Shown: piece by piece, positions 24,905 through 36,245 of the stretch
Layout of the letters: each line of letters opens with the position of its first letter
Numbering within the stretch: the first letter of the stretch is position 1
NCBI GenBank assembly: GCA_031763025.1
Contig: JASSKH010000001.1
Location: 15,973,142-16,037,141 of the forward strand
Length of the DNA: 64,000 bases
DNA from: Macrocystis pyrifera
Lineage: Eukaryota > Sar > Phaeophyceae > Laminariales > Laminariaceae
Reading direction: 5' to 3'
The notes under the pieces: model-generated
Told to the model about the DNA's origin: nothing
Database searches by the model: none
What the model saw: the letters and a program-made list of their open reading frames with translations, nothing else
Position numbers and translations under genes: made by a program

Positions 24905-25195
24905 GGGTAAGAGAGCGGGAAGTACTTGGAGTGTCGGATCCGCGGGCCGGATGCGCGGGTCCGACCCGCGGGTCAGCAGAAGAAAACACGCGGGTCACGC
25001 TGGCCCGACCCGCGAGTGACCCGTTTCTCGCGGGTCATGACCTGACCCGACCCATGAGCTTTTCATCACCTCTTGACCCGACTCGACCCGACCCGTGAGA
25101 TTTTGAACACTTCCTGACCCGACCCGACCCGTGACATTTTGAACACCGCGTGACCCGACCCGCGGGTCGGGGCATGACCCGCGAAAAGCCCTGCT
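24905..25195. repeat. Second CGGGT array
   Basis: Blocks of GACCC/GGGTC with the same TGAGATTTTGAACAC-type spacers lie just inside the right arm boundary and end in AAAAGCCCTG. A further copy sits in a TBCD intron at 50,568-50,722, so the family is dispersed. Confidence 0.75.
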
Positions 25196-26969
25196 TTTTT
25201 CCCACAGCGGCGGTACAAGGATATTTTCGGCTGTTTTTTTTTAAAAGCAATATTTTTGAAAAAAAGCTTTCGGACTTCGCGTTTCCGTTGGCATAGGTCT
25301 TAGACGATATTTTCATATTTTCCGTTCCATTCTTCCTCGTTTGCGAGCGCAGCGGAATAATCGCAAATGAAAGGCCAACGTGCTCGGTACGAAAACGAAA
25401 ATAAGAAACACAGCCGCAGGCAAAGGCAAGCCAAACAAGAAAATGGTACCAAAGGTACATCGCATGTTGCAGAGGACAGAGCAGCCAAGCCAGAGAACCC
25501 AAATGCACAGACAGGGAACTTACTGTAACTGGGACCTGTGGCAACAGAGAAAGGGAGCAAAACGAGGTATCGTCGTAGGGGAGCGGCAGGCTATGTGCCG
25601 GTAAAGGATCCACAACAGCAACAGCAGTAGAGGAGTATGTAAAGGATAGGATCTACTCGTGCTGCTGTTGGTACAGCCAGCCAGCAGTATCAACCAACCC
25701 ATTACTGCTGCAGGACTGCAGTCTCGTTTTCGGGACAAACCAGTCAAAAACCAGTCAAATGCTATTAATAAGTAATTTATCCCCAAAACGGGACTGCAGT
25801 CCTATTCATACTGCCTGTTCTGCCCGACATGTACGAGGCGGTTCAAACCAACGTGATTGTCGCGAGCAAACCCACACCCAAACGAAAAAAAGTATCCGAC
25901 TTACCCACCTGAGAGCCAGGCAAAGGGCAGAAGTCCTGCCTGCACTATGCCCCGCCCCCACCCCCCACCGCATGTGCCTAGAAAAACAATAAATCACCCA
26001 CCAACCTACGAACAGCAGCAGTCTCCTTTGATGTGACGGATTGCAGGACTCCGCACCGAACACCGAACGGCGGCTTCGGTGGGGCTTCGGGAGGGCGGGG
26101 CTTCTTCACCCTCGCCTTCGCCTTCAGTCCCTTGCCCGTTCTGTGAACCTTGACACCAACTTTCTTGGGGGGTGGGCACCACCGCCGCGGCCCCCCGCCC
26201 TCGCCCCCGCCCCCACCCCCACGTGCGCTGTGGTGTTCTGTGCGCTGTGCAACTCGGACACACTGGATCCCAAATTCAAAAACTGTATATTACTCGTATA
26301 GATATGAAGGCTTTATTTAGCCGGGCGCAAAATGGAAACCAAGCCTTGCAAACCGGCACGTGTGCTCCAGTGTGCTGCTGGTTGTTGCTGCTCTGGCATC
26401 TCTCTAGGTAGTTGAAACGCCGCGCAATTCCCATGAGTAAAAGATGTTGAACATGTTGTTGGAATATAAGACTCGATATAGGAGCAGGTGCTGAAATCGG
26501 GGGCATCAATCCACACAGCAGTAGTATCCCTCTGTCATCGAGCGAAAGTCGTATCGGGTATCAGAAGAACACAGCAGCAGCGTAGTCCCATACACGTACG
26601 CTGGCGGAGCGCCACTGTCCGCCGCCGATGCTCGCGTGGTACTTCAGTACGACCTGCCCAAAATGATCTGCGTGGAATAGCTGGCGAACGGGGAATTCAT
26701 CGAGAGCTATCAGTGAGTGGAGAAAGTGCAACTTGGGTCTCTGTTGTGAGACTTTTGGACTGTTGTTCGCTTCGCCCTGCACTGCTGCTATTCCGTTTAA
26801 TTCAACCGCATGTTGGAGTTGTCATCCTTACATGCTACGACTGCTATGGTACCTGGTACATATGGCCTGTCACACCACGCAGCATATGGGCCTTGTGACA
26901 CCACGCCTGTCTTTGGGTGTTGCTGGATCTTGTACCTGGTACGTTTTACCGCTACGTAACGACAACTTG

Positions 26970-27400
26970 TTGGTAGCCTCCTTGCTTTGCCTTGCTTGCC
27001 TTTGCTTGCCTTGCCTTGCCTGCCTTGCTTGCTTTGCGTGCCTTGCTTGCCTACCTTGCCTTCGTTGCCTTCCATGTGTGGCTTGCCTTGCTTGCCTTCG
27101 TTGCCTTGCTTGTGTGGCTTCCCTTGTTTGCCTTGCTGGCCTTGCTGTGCCTTGCTTGCCTTGCTTGTGCGGCTTCCCTTGCTTGCCTTGCTTGCCTTGC
27201 TTGCCATGTTTGCCTTGCTTGCCTTCGTTGCCTTGCTTGCCTCCCTCGCCTCTCTTCCCCGGCTCGCCCTGCTGGCCCTGCTGGCCTTGCTGACCTGGCT
27301 GGAATTGCTTGGTTGCTCGCTTCTCTGCCTTGCTTGCTCGCTTACCGTATCTGCCTTGCCTTGCCTATATTCTTTGCCGTGATTGTCTGTTGGTCTGCTG
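26970..27400. repeat. GGCAAGC minisatellite (right arm)
   Basis: Mirror of 14,080-14,550, read here as TTGCCTTGCTTGCC. Unit number differs slightly between arms. Confidence 0.9.
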
Positions 27401-30400
27401 CCTTCCTTTCTGTCTGTCTGGCTGCCTGTCTGTTTGTGCCACCAACGTCTCGCCTAGTTTGAAGGACGTTCCCTCACGATGTGTGCATATACGCATGTAC
27501 TATAAATGACTTGTGGATCAGCCATGTGATCGCCATGCCGAAAGACGAAGTATAGTATACCGTATGTGATCTATACCATCACACTCCATGCCTGTTGATG
27601 TATCGGCTTGACATCCAGCACTGGCTCTTCCAGTACGTATTTATTCAAGCAGCGGCAGCAGCAGTAGTAGCAGCAGTGAGGGCGCACCTCCCTTACATGA
27701 GGATAACTTTTTATGGGCCGGCAAAGAGAGCATAGTTGCTGTAAATGTGCATACTTTACATAACTAACCTTGTTTCGCGAGTAGGCATTTTAGTTTCACT
27801 GATTTTGTTGTATTTCGCTCTTTTTTTATGAGTCCGTCCACACGTCTTTCCAATGCCCACTGGCGACCACTATCAATGTCAAGGTCTTGGACTTGCGTTA
27901 TTGAGTTGGCGTTTTCACGGGAAAAAAACATCGTAATATTTTCGAAACGCCATACTAGACCCAACACTGCGTATGTATGTACAAGAGCACAGCTGTGGTA
28001 CACCCCACAGACACCCTACCGGTATCATACCTGGTATACACTTGGTAGAAATAACAACACCCCACCCTAACCCCACCCTAACCCTATCCCACCCCACCCC
28101 AACCCACCCCACGCTCGAGCTATACGCGCCTCGCCGACTTCCTGGAGGCCTAGGACGATACTGGCAACTGCACAAGCGATCACCGCCTCCTCCTGATGAT
28201 GAACTACCTCGATTATCGGGAGCAGCGGAAGCACCTCTGGCCATAGAAGCTAGAAAGCGCCTTCTATGTCGAGGACTCCACCGTAGCCGCGACCACACGC
28301 AGCAGTCACTTCTGCACTCAGTGAGAGACAAGGAGCGTTTTCTTGTCTATTTTTGGAGAGGGAAATGCTCGTTCCCCATGCTGTATTTTGTTTCCAACAG
28401 ATGGGATGCAAGGGAGGGGTGCTGGACTGTGTGTGTCGTACACCCGTTTCGCTGATACATATTTGATGGTCTCCGGGGGTAGCGCGGACCCTCTCAGTGG
28501 GTACCCACCCTCCAGAGGTACTATAGATGGTACGTATATACCTATATGTTTTGTTTTCGTTCGGGAGAAAGAGCTTCTGGCCTCTTGCCTGGCGCACTTT
28601 TGTTTCATTGTTTTAGAGAGACATTGGAAAGGAGAGGAGAGGAGAGGATGCGGGTTTTTGGGAGGGCAAGGGATGAAAGGTAGCGGTGTTCCCCACGCCA
28701 TGTGCACACCTTGCCGAGCTTAGACTTAAAAGTGAAGAGCCCGAAGGAATTGCCAACAAAGAGAACATCCCTGCATCGATCAATCAATGCAGCCATATCT
28801 CAAAAGTGCAGAAAGCGGTCAGTTGGCGAGATGCCTATCTAAGCCATCTTGCCGACTGGCCGGTTTCTGCGCTTTTGAAACAGAGCGGGTGGATTGATTG
28901 ATTGATGGGTGGAAGGATGGATTGTTTGTTTTTTTTGCTGGATTCGAAAATATATTATTCGCCGGCCGTGTTTTTTTATTTGTGATTACCGCAGAGGGGA
29001 AATAACTCTCCCGTACTGTTTTTGATAGTTGCTTTTTTGAATTGAAGAGATGGCGGCGGAGCGCAGCACAGGTAGGACAAGCTAAAGGCGACGAGCGGTC
29101 TGGGTTGGAAATTGAATGTGACCTACAGTTCCTATCTGTATGCGTACTGCCGTATCATGTACCCCTGGTATACGAGCACCTCTTCGGTGTACCTTGTGGG
29201 GGAGAGAAGGGGGCTGTTACGGACCTTGGGCAAGCTATATGTGTGTGGGACGTATCATACGAGCACCTCTTTGTCTACCTTGGCGGGAAGAGTAGGGGGC
29301 TGTCACGGGCGTTGGGCAAGCTGTTGTGTATGTAACGTATGTGGTGGTGTTCCTGGCGTATCTGATTTGGTGTATGACAGGCTACAGCACGTAGGAGATA
29401 CTGCTGTAGTTCTCACTGCTAGAATAGATGGAGTGAGACACGTCCAACTGCCCACGACGGTTTATAATAGTAAGAGTACAATTCGAGGACTAGGAACACT
29501 ACGTGAGATAATGAATGAGTAACGAGGGGAATGATATGAGTAGGTGATCTTTTTACAACAGGTTTCTAAGGAGAATCCATCCTTACAATCGATAGATGAT
29601 ATGATACCAGGCATACTCGAGTATATCGTTGCCGGCGTCAATATCATCATGAATAAACTGGTAGCATCAATGATCGTCAATCGCCAATTGGATCAATGTT
29701 ATCGTGGCCGCCTGTCTGACTATCATATGCCCCTATTATGAACCAGCGTAGTCGCGCGCTGATGGTAGTGTGTTCGATGATGAAACGCGTATCACACCCT
29801 GGACAAAAGACAACACCAGGACTACTGCCTATTACTAGGTTCCTCTTGCAATAGCTTGTCTACTGTGGCCTATGCTTGCGTGCGTGATAAGAGACGACTT
29901 GAACTCTATTATCGGGGCAAATGCTATGAATAGACAAGTCACTTGGCCGTACTAACCAGACTTTTCTAATTTATCGGCAGCACCCAAAATCATCCGACAA
30001 TTCGAATAGATAAGTAGGCAGTCTCCGAAATCAATTGTCGGGACAACTCCAACTCTTGGGGGCGGAGGGAAGGGAGAACCGAAGGAGGGTGAGGGGATGG
30101 GTGGGGGGCAAGGAATAGAGGCAAGGAGGGAAGCACGGGGGGAGGGTATGCAATGATTCAAGGCGGCCCCTGTTGAAGGGAATGCAAAGATGTAAGGGAA
30201 CAACAACAACAACAACATTAACACGCCTTCTACTGTATTGTTTGGTGTGTAACAACCCTTGAAAATCAAACGAGACAAGGTAGAAGGGCATCAGGGTGGC
30301 GATGGGCAGGGGGGGCGGCAGATGGAGGGCAATGGAACACATTTCTTTCAGCGAAAAATCCCACACCAACCAGGAACGAAAACATCAAACTCAACCCTTC

Positions 30401-31285
30401 CTCCTCGACAACCAAACGCATTCAGGCTCGATCGTCTTCGAAGCACAACACCTGCCCCCCCGCCTTCCCTCCTCCCAGCAAATTCCACGTCGACAAGGCC
30501 TGACCAACCAATGTATCGTAATTAAACTTGAATGCAAAGGGGTTGAGAGTAACGAGGGTGCACGAAAAAGAAATCAGAAACGACGTTTTTTTTCCCGAGG
30601 GCTTCAAGTGGACAGTGGGGGGATCATACTCGAACCAGTTTAAAAACACATTGACTAAAAGTTGTCTTTTGCCAGGTATACAGTTTCGTGCGGAAATCTA
30701 ACCCTGCTGGTCTTCTTTTCGCTCTGACCTGTTGAGGAGTAGCGTGGTATCGTTTTTCTCCTTCATCGTGTACCCTGGACGTATACCAGGTACCAGGTAC
30801 CAGTTACAATGTTTCACACGTCGGTCTGATTGCGATCTACTGCAGTACTGGATCGTCTGCTGTAGATGCTACGAATCCTCTGCCCTCTGCCGTTGTCATA
30901 TGCTATGCAAGATCTGTATAGTTCAGGTCCAACGCAGGAAATACGTGCTACCAGTAGATCATGCCGATTGATTAATACGGCTCGCACTTGGCAACTGAGC
31001 TACTGCTGTAGACCATGCAAGATCAGGAATGAATGTAGATCATGAGGTGGGAATCGACGATCTGCCCGATGTGTTCGTAATGTTTCACCTCTTGGAGACC
31101 ATCTGAAAGCATAAACAAGCCGCAAGAAACGCTTTTCAGTCACGGCCAGCGTCCCCGTCCACGTATTCATAAGCAGTACCTGGCACCTGGTACTTTTTGA
31201 CCTACCTGGTATGAGCTAACTCTAACCCCTCTATAGGACTGCACTCCCGTTTCGCACACGCATCACTTGGAATTATGACTACACA

Positions 31286-31787
31286 TGTGATAAAAGTAGA
31301 GTACTCATGGGCTATAGATATATATAATACGTTGCAGTCTTATATAGTCTCACGAATACGAGAATAATCCAAACAATGGATTAACCCGGCGGATATTCCG
31401 TTAGTCGAGAGTAACGTTCTTTTAGGAATGTTCCCTAGGGTGGATAACCCCCTAGACGAGAGTAATATTCCTTAACGCAGATAGGACCACGAAGTGAGAA
31501 GTTCTTGTATTAGCAGAAGAACGACCGGTAGCCATAGGAAAGTTCTGTAGGCGTACATCAGATAAGAGGAATTTAGGAGAGCTTGTGGCGTGGGGTGGGA
31601 CGAGTATATCTGGGCGTCGAGTCCCGCCCCCTACCTCTCACTTCTCTACCAGAGCACCTCCTCAGCTCTCGCCATCAATAAGAAGATCTAAATCAGAAGA
31701 AGCGAAGCACTGCTTTCCAGCTGCCAGAACCACCTGAGTCCCTTACCACTACCCTTACCACTACCCTAGAGCGGCCTCCGCATCACA
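31286..31787 (+). repeat. 5' LTR
   Basis: Begins TGTGATAAAAGTAGAG and ends CTCCGCATCACA, with 6-bp inverted tips TGTGAT/ATCACA. A TATATATAATAC run near 31,318-31,331 could act as the promoter TATA element. Confidence 0.92.
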
Positions 31788-31789
31788 TC

Positions 31790-31807
31790 TGGCGTCGTCG
31801 GCAGGAC
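31790..31807 (+). promoter_or_regulatory. Putative primer-binding site
   Basis: TGGCGTCGTCGGCAGGAC starts two bases after the 5' LTR. It opens with TGG, as expected for pairing with a tRNA 3' CCA end. I have not identified the tRNA. Confidence 0.5.
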
Positions 31808-31810
31808 TCT

Positions 31811-33187
31811 ATGGTTGGCAACGAACAGCAGACCGACTGGGACGTGCTGCTCCCACACGTGTCGTCGGCCTACAACAATTCCGTGAACGCCGCCACAGGG
31901 CTTGCACCTAACGAAATCCACATGGGCCGCCTTCCTCGCCTCCCGCTCTCGGTCTTCGAACCCGACAACGTCGGCGATCACCAAAGCTTGGACCGCGATC
32001 ACCTGGTTTACATCAACCTCGCCACCGACCGACAACGACGCGCCTATTCCCTCGTCCGCGAACTACACCGACTCACCGTCTCGCGTCTTCAGCGCCGCAA
32101 CGCGCCCATCATGGCCGCCCTCCTAGCATCCCCTCCCTTCACCGTAGGCGGCTGGGTTTGGGTCTACAACTCCGCCTCAACCATCCGCCAAGGCGTCAAA
32201 AAGGGCACCGACGCAACCGTCCTCAAGACGAAGCTTCCCCTGAACTGGAATGGCCCCTTCAAGGTCCTCGCCGTAGGGCCGACGCCCGCCTCAAACACCC
32301 CCGACAATCGCTCCCTTCGCGACAAGCTACTTTTCCTCGACCTTCCATCGGACCTTCCGGGACGGGGCTCCAAGCCACGCGTCTCCGTCCGACGATGCAA
32401 ACCTTGCCGGAACCCCGACGACACCAGCGACATCCCCAAGCATCTGCCCGCGGACCTTACCACATACGTGCTCACAGCTTCTGCCGCCAAGTCCCCACCT
32501 TACCACGTCACCGTCGACGACGTCACTCCTCCACCGGAACGCCGCGAGGTCGAGCAGATCACTGGCCATCAACTCGTACGCGGCCGCGGCGGGGTCATCG
32601 CCGTTCTGTACGAGACTCACTGGACTGGACTTCTCAGCCCCTCTTGGGAACGCGAGCTGGACCTTCAACACTTCCGGCGCCACATCCTACTGTACTGGTC
32701 ACGATCACCAACCCAGCACCGCCAGACGAACCGCCTCTACCGCCAGATGCGCATCGGCGCCGCTCACCGCGAACTGGCCCGATCTCAAGGACAAATCTTC
32801 CTCGCCCCAGGCTACGCCTTGGTCTCCCGCAGCCTTTGGCTCCACAACTTCAGCACCACCATCCTACCCTCCGGAGCACACATATGGTACAAGGCGCGCG
32901 ACGGCCTTTGGTGACTGGGCAAGGTCGCTCACAGCTCACCCCCTGACGCCTCTTCGGGAACTCCGCCGGAGCCTTCGCCGGGAAGCTCCTACATCGTCCG
33001 GTTCCTGGACGACCCCGGCCCGATCAAGATCGACCTTCAGCCTGCCCGCTGCACTACAGCACGGAACGCCGTATACGGATCGTGGTGTCTTCAACGCCAT
33101 GGGAATGGGAGCCTAGCACGTATGGTGCTGCGGAACTCTGATGTGTCCCGCGGAACCCCCACCGTTTCCACTCCCCCCCCTGGTTAG
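31811..33187 (+). pseudogene. Integrase C-terminus with chromodomain (pol 3' remnant)
   Basis: The frame is open from inside the primer-binding region, so the ATG at 31,811 is probably not a native start. Residues 1-40 match the end of the integrase core (SAYNNSVNAATG, PNEIHMGR). A GPY/F-type module lies around residue 146 (NGPFKVLAVGP). A chromodomain lies at roughly residues 248-297 (ITGHQLV, YETHWTG, SWERELDL). A TGA at 32,912-32,914 interrupts the frame. The same frame then stays open and protein-like (for example YIVRFLDDPGP and IDLQPAR) to a TAG at 33,185-33,187. This would be the far C-terminal part of pol. Confidence 0.85.
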
Positions 33188-34755
33188 CCTTAGTTTAGTC
33201 TTTTATTAGTGCTGGGTGTTTGGTTCTGGTTAGTCTACAATATCTTAAGAGTAGTTCTTCAGGGTTAGTCTTCAATAGTCATCAGCAGTCGTCTTCTTGG
33301 GAGTGTTTGTTTCCATTTACCGCCACCGGTATTGCTTGACCGACGCCGTGTTGGCTACCGATCCGAGGCCGTGTATGTTTTTCTTTTTTGGGCGTGTTTG
33401 GGAGTATCATCGCCTCCCCCCCCCCCCCCCCGCCCCCCTCGTTTGCTTTTCTTCTTATCGCCTACGTCTCCGTGTAGCCTCCTTACGTTCAGGCCGCTGA
33501 GTCGTAGCGATACCTTCATTTGCATTTGTGTTCGTACTCCAACAGCCTACAGCCAATTATCGGCGATATCACGCCGAGGTAAAATCGTGTTGTAGCCTGA
33601 GCTGTACTCTGACCTTAGTCGACTTCCGCCGACCTGTGTTACAGACGGTCCTCAAGCTAAGACTATATCTAGCTTCCAGCTCACCCGTGTTGCTTCCATG
33701 TTTGACAAGTAGGGTCCCGATAGCATTGCCGCCCCGGAAGGCCGCTGAGTTATCGGCCATACATAAGCGGTTCGGACATGATCGATTTCTCCTGACCTGT
33801 GTCCGGCTTTTTGTCTGTTTTCTGGTCCCGATGGTATTTCGTTTTCTCTTTCCCTTTTCTTCTTCTTTCTTTCTTGTCCGGTATTCCGCACACCCCTCTG
33901 TCCTCTGCCAAACGACACCACGTTTGATGTCACCCCGGTTGACCGAGTTGCACACGCTAGTGTTTGGGCCCCGCGCTATCTACAACTTCGAACTGCACGC
34001 ATTAGGCCGATTTTCTTGCGGATTTTCTTACCGCCACCATCTTTGAGTTTGTTTTTGTTGAGTTGCCTACCTTGCTACGTTTGCTGGTATTGTTCACACC
34101 ACGAACAGATCTCCGAGACGCCGCGTTGTTCGTTCCGTCTCTCGGTTTTAGTAGTCCCTAGTACACGCAGCCCTCATAGCACTCTTACTGTGTCCTTCTG
34201 TCTCGCGTGATGTCTACCATGTTAGGACCTTCGCCACAAGACAAGGCATGGGACCTAGCGGATTTATATTTATGTTTTTGAATTGTGATCGCTGTCTCCT
34301 TTTTAGAGTTTCCTCGTTTGCCAACCCGGTTCAGCGAACAACCCTTTCGTACCTCCTTGGGCCCCAGACAATGGCTCCAGTAATACGCTTGTACGTCCTT
34401 CTTTTGCCTTCATTTCGGTCTTCGTTTTCTTCTTCAGCCTTCGCTTCGGTTTCTGTCTCCTTTTGCGTTCGTCTTTCTTTGTTTTCATTTTGGGGTGATT
34501 TCTCCTTTCGCCTCTGCTTTGAGTTCTGTGTCTCTCTCTCCTTTAGTCTCCCTTTCAGTGGCTGTTCTCAGCGAACACCCCCTCTTCGTAGTGTTTGGGT
34601 TTTATTACGAGGTGTGGGGGGATCTATAGCCTCATTTCTTTTGTTTCGAATAGCCGCATCTTCGATCACCTTTTTCCTGACCGTTTGGGATGAACTTTGT
34701 CATCACCCTCCGACCATCTTGTGGTCTGCATATACGACTATTCAGGGTGGGCTAA
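33188..34755 (+). other. Non-coding interior of the LTR element
   Basis: About 1.57 kb, T- and pyrimidine-rich, between the end of pol and the 3' LTR. Open frames such as 33,528-34,046 and 34,248-34,760 are Phe/Ser/Leu-rich and have no recognisable domain. The AGGGTGGGCTAA before the 3' LTR is at best a poor polypurine tract. Confidence 0.6.
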
Positions 34756-35255
34756 TGTGATAAGAGTAGAGTACTCATGGGCTATATATATATATAATAC
34801 GTTGCAGTCTTATAGTCTCACGAATACGAGAATAATCCAAACAATGGATTAACCCGGCGGATATTCCGTTAGTCGAGAGTAACGTTCTTTTAGGAATGTT
34901 CCCTAGGGTGGATAACCCCCTAGACGAGAGTAATATTCCTTAACGCAGATAGGACCACGAAGTGAGAAGTTCTTGTATTAGCAGAAGAACGACCGGTAGC
35001 CATAGGAAAGTTCTGTAGGCGTACATCAGATAAGAGGAATTTAGGAGAGCTTGTGGCGTGGGGTGGGACGAGTATATCTGCGCGTCGAGTCCCGCCCCCT
35101 ACCTCTCACTTCTCTACCAGAGCACCTCCTCAGCTCTCGCCATCAATAAGAAGATCTAAATCAGAAGAAGCGAAGCACTGCTTTCCAGCTGCCAGAACCA
35201 CCTGAGTCCCTTACCACTACCCTTACCACTACCCTAGAGCGGCCTCCGCATCACA
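34756..35255 (+). repeat. 3' LTR
   Basis: Near-identical to the 5' LTR, with the same TGTGAT/ATCACA tips. It is followed directly by the arm sequence CATACCAGTATC. Confidence 0.92.
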
Positions 35256-35718
35256 CATACCAGTATCATATGTGGTTCTGTAACGTGCGGTACTAAAAAG
35301 TTAGAATCCACAGCCCAGGTGCAGAGGACGGCCCTCCCTTCCCCTCTCGCGTACAAAACGAATGAACAGCCCACTCGACTTGCCATATAGTGTACAGCAG
35401 CATACCTGATATATTCACATAAACCGGTATATATCATATACCATCTTTGTCATCGAACACGGTCTCAGATGCTATTTTGTTTTTGACGGGGAAGCTCGTG
35501 GCAGTTTCCTTCGAAGTAATACATACTCCTCTTCCGTGGAAGTAACTTTTACGTCTATGCATGTAAATTCTACTTCTTACATGAGAGGAAATACATGGAA
35601 GATACCATGGGCTACTTTCATGGAAGCTTCCATGGCAACCTTTTGTGGAAGTCCGAACGGAAGTCCATGGAAGCTGTAGCATGTAGGGCAGGAGTTGCAC
35701 GGTAGAAGTAGGTTACGT

Positions 35719-35796
<78 letters not shown>
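35719..35796. repeat. CTA trinucleotide microsatellite (right arm)
   Basis: Mirror of 9,541-9,612, about 26 uninterrupted units. Confidence 0.95.
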
Positions 35797-36104
35797 AAAA
35801 CCAGGTACTACTTACCCGATTATTACTGCTGGTACTACTACTGTGGAGGGTTTGTCGCCCACTCGGCGACCTGAAGTATTTCTCAGCACAGCGATCTATT
35901 GTTTTCGAGCGTATTTCCAAGCGCAGCGACCCAAGAGTGTTCCCCAAATACTACTTCAAGCAAGCAGAGGCCTCGAAGTGGTAGGGGTCAGGGGTGGGGA
36001 TACGGCTACGGTTAGAAACAAAAGTGACGATATTGTAGTTAGTGGAAAAGATGTGAAGAGCTCACACACTACGGTACCTATCGATACACAAATCAGAAGC
36101 TCGC

Positions 36105-36245
36105 TGAAGCGCGTGGAAGTTCACGGAAAGCAGCGGAAACAAATATGTATAGCTCGTGGAAGCTTCCATGGAAATTCAAAAATGGAAGCTTGTGGAAGCT
36201 TCCACACACATGGAAGTAGACTATGCTTCCATGGAAGCTTCCATC
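36105..36245. repeat. Cluster of GGAAGCTTCC palindromes (right arm)
   Basis: Mirror of 9,085-9,250. The palindromes are preserved exactly between arms. Confidence 0.75.

Larger units (their letters stand above)
31286..35255 (+). mobile_element. Ty3/gypsy chromodomain LTR retrotransposon, internally deleted
   Basis: Two LTRs of 502 and 500 bp flank a 2.97-kb interior. The element interrupts the right arm. The left arm shows the empty site near 10,069. The flanking bases CACA (before) and CATA (after) look like a 4-bp target duplication with one change. The interior keeps only the 3' end of pol; gag, protease, reverse transcriptase and RNase H are absent. The LTRs differ by only a few substitutions and one 2-bp indel, so the insertion is young, clearly younger than the arms. 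It would need enzymes supplied by another copy to move. Confidence 0.92.

Noticed and set aside
32158..32946. 262-codon Arg/Pro-rich ORF
   Set aside because: It is the +1 shadow of the integrase/chromodomain frame.
33528..34760. ORFs of 172 and 170 codons inside the LTR element
   Set aside because: They are Phe/Ser/Leu-rich frames in pyrimidine-rich sequence after the end of pol. No envelope or other known domain is visible.
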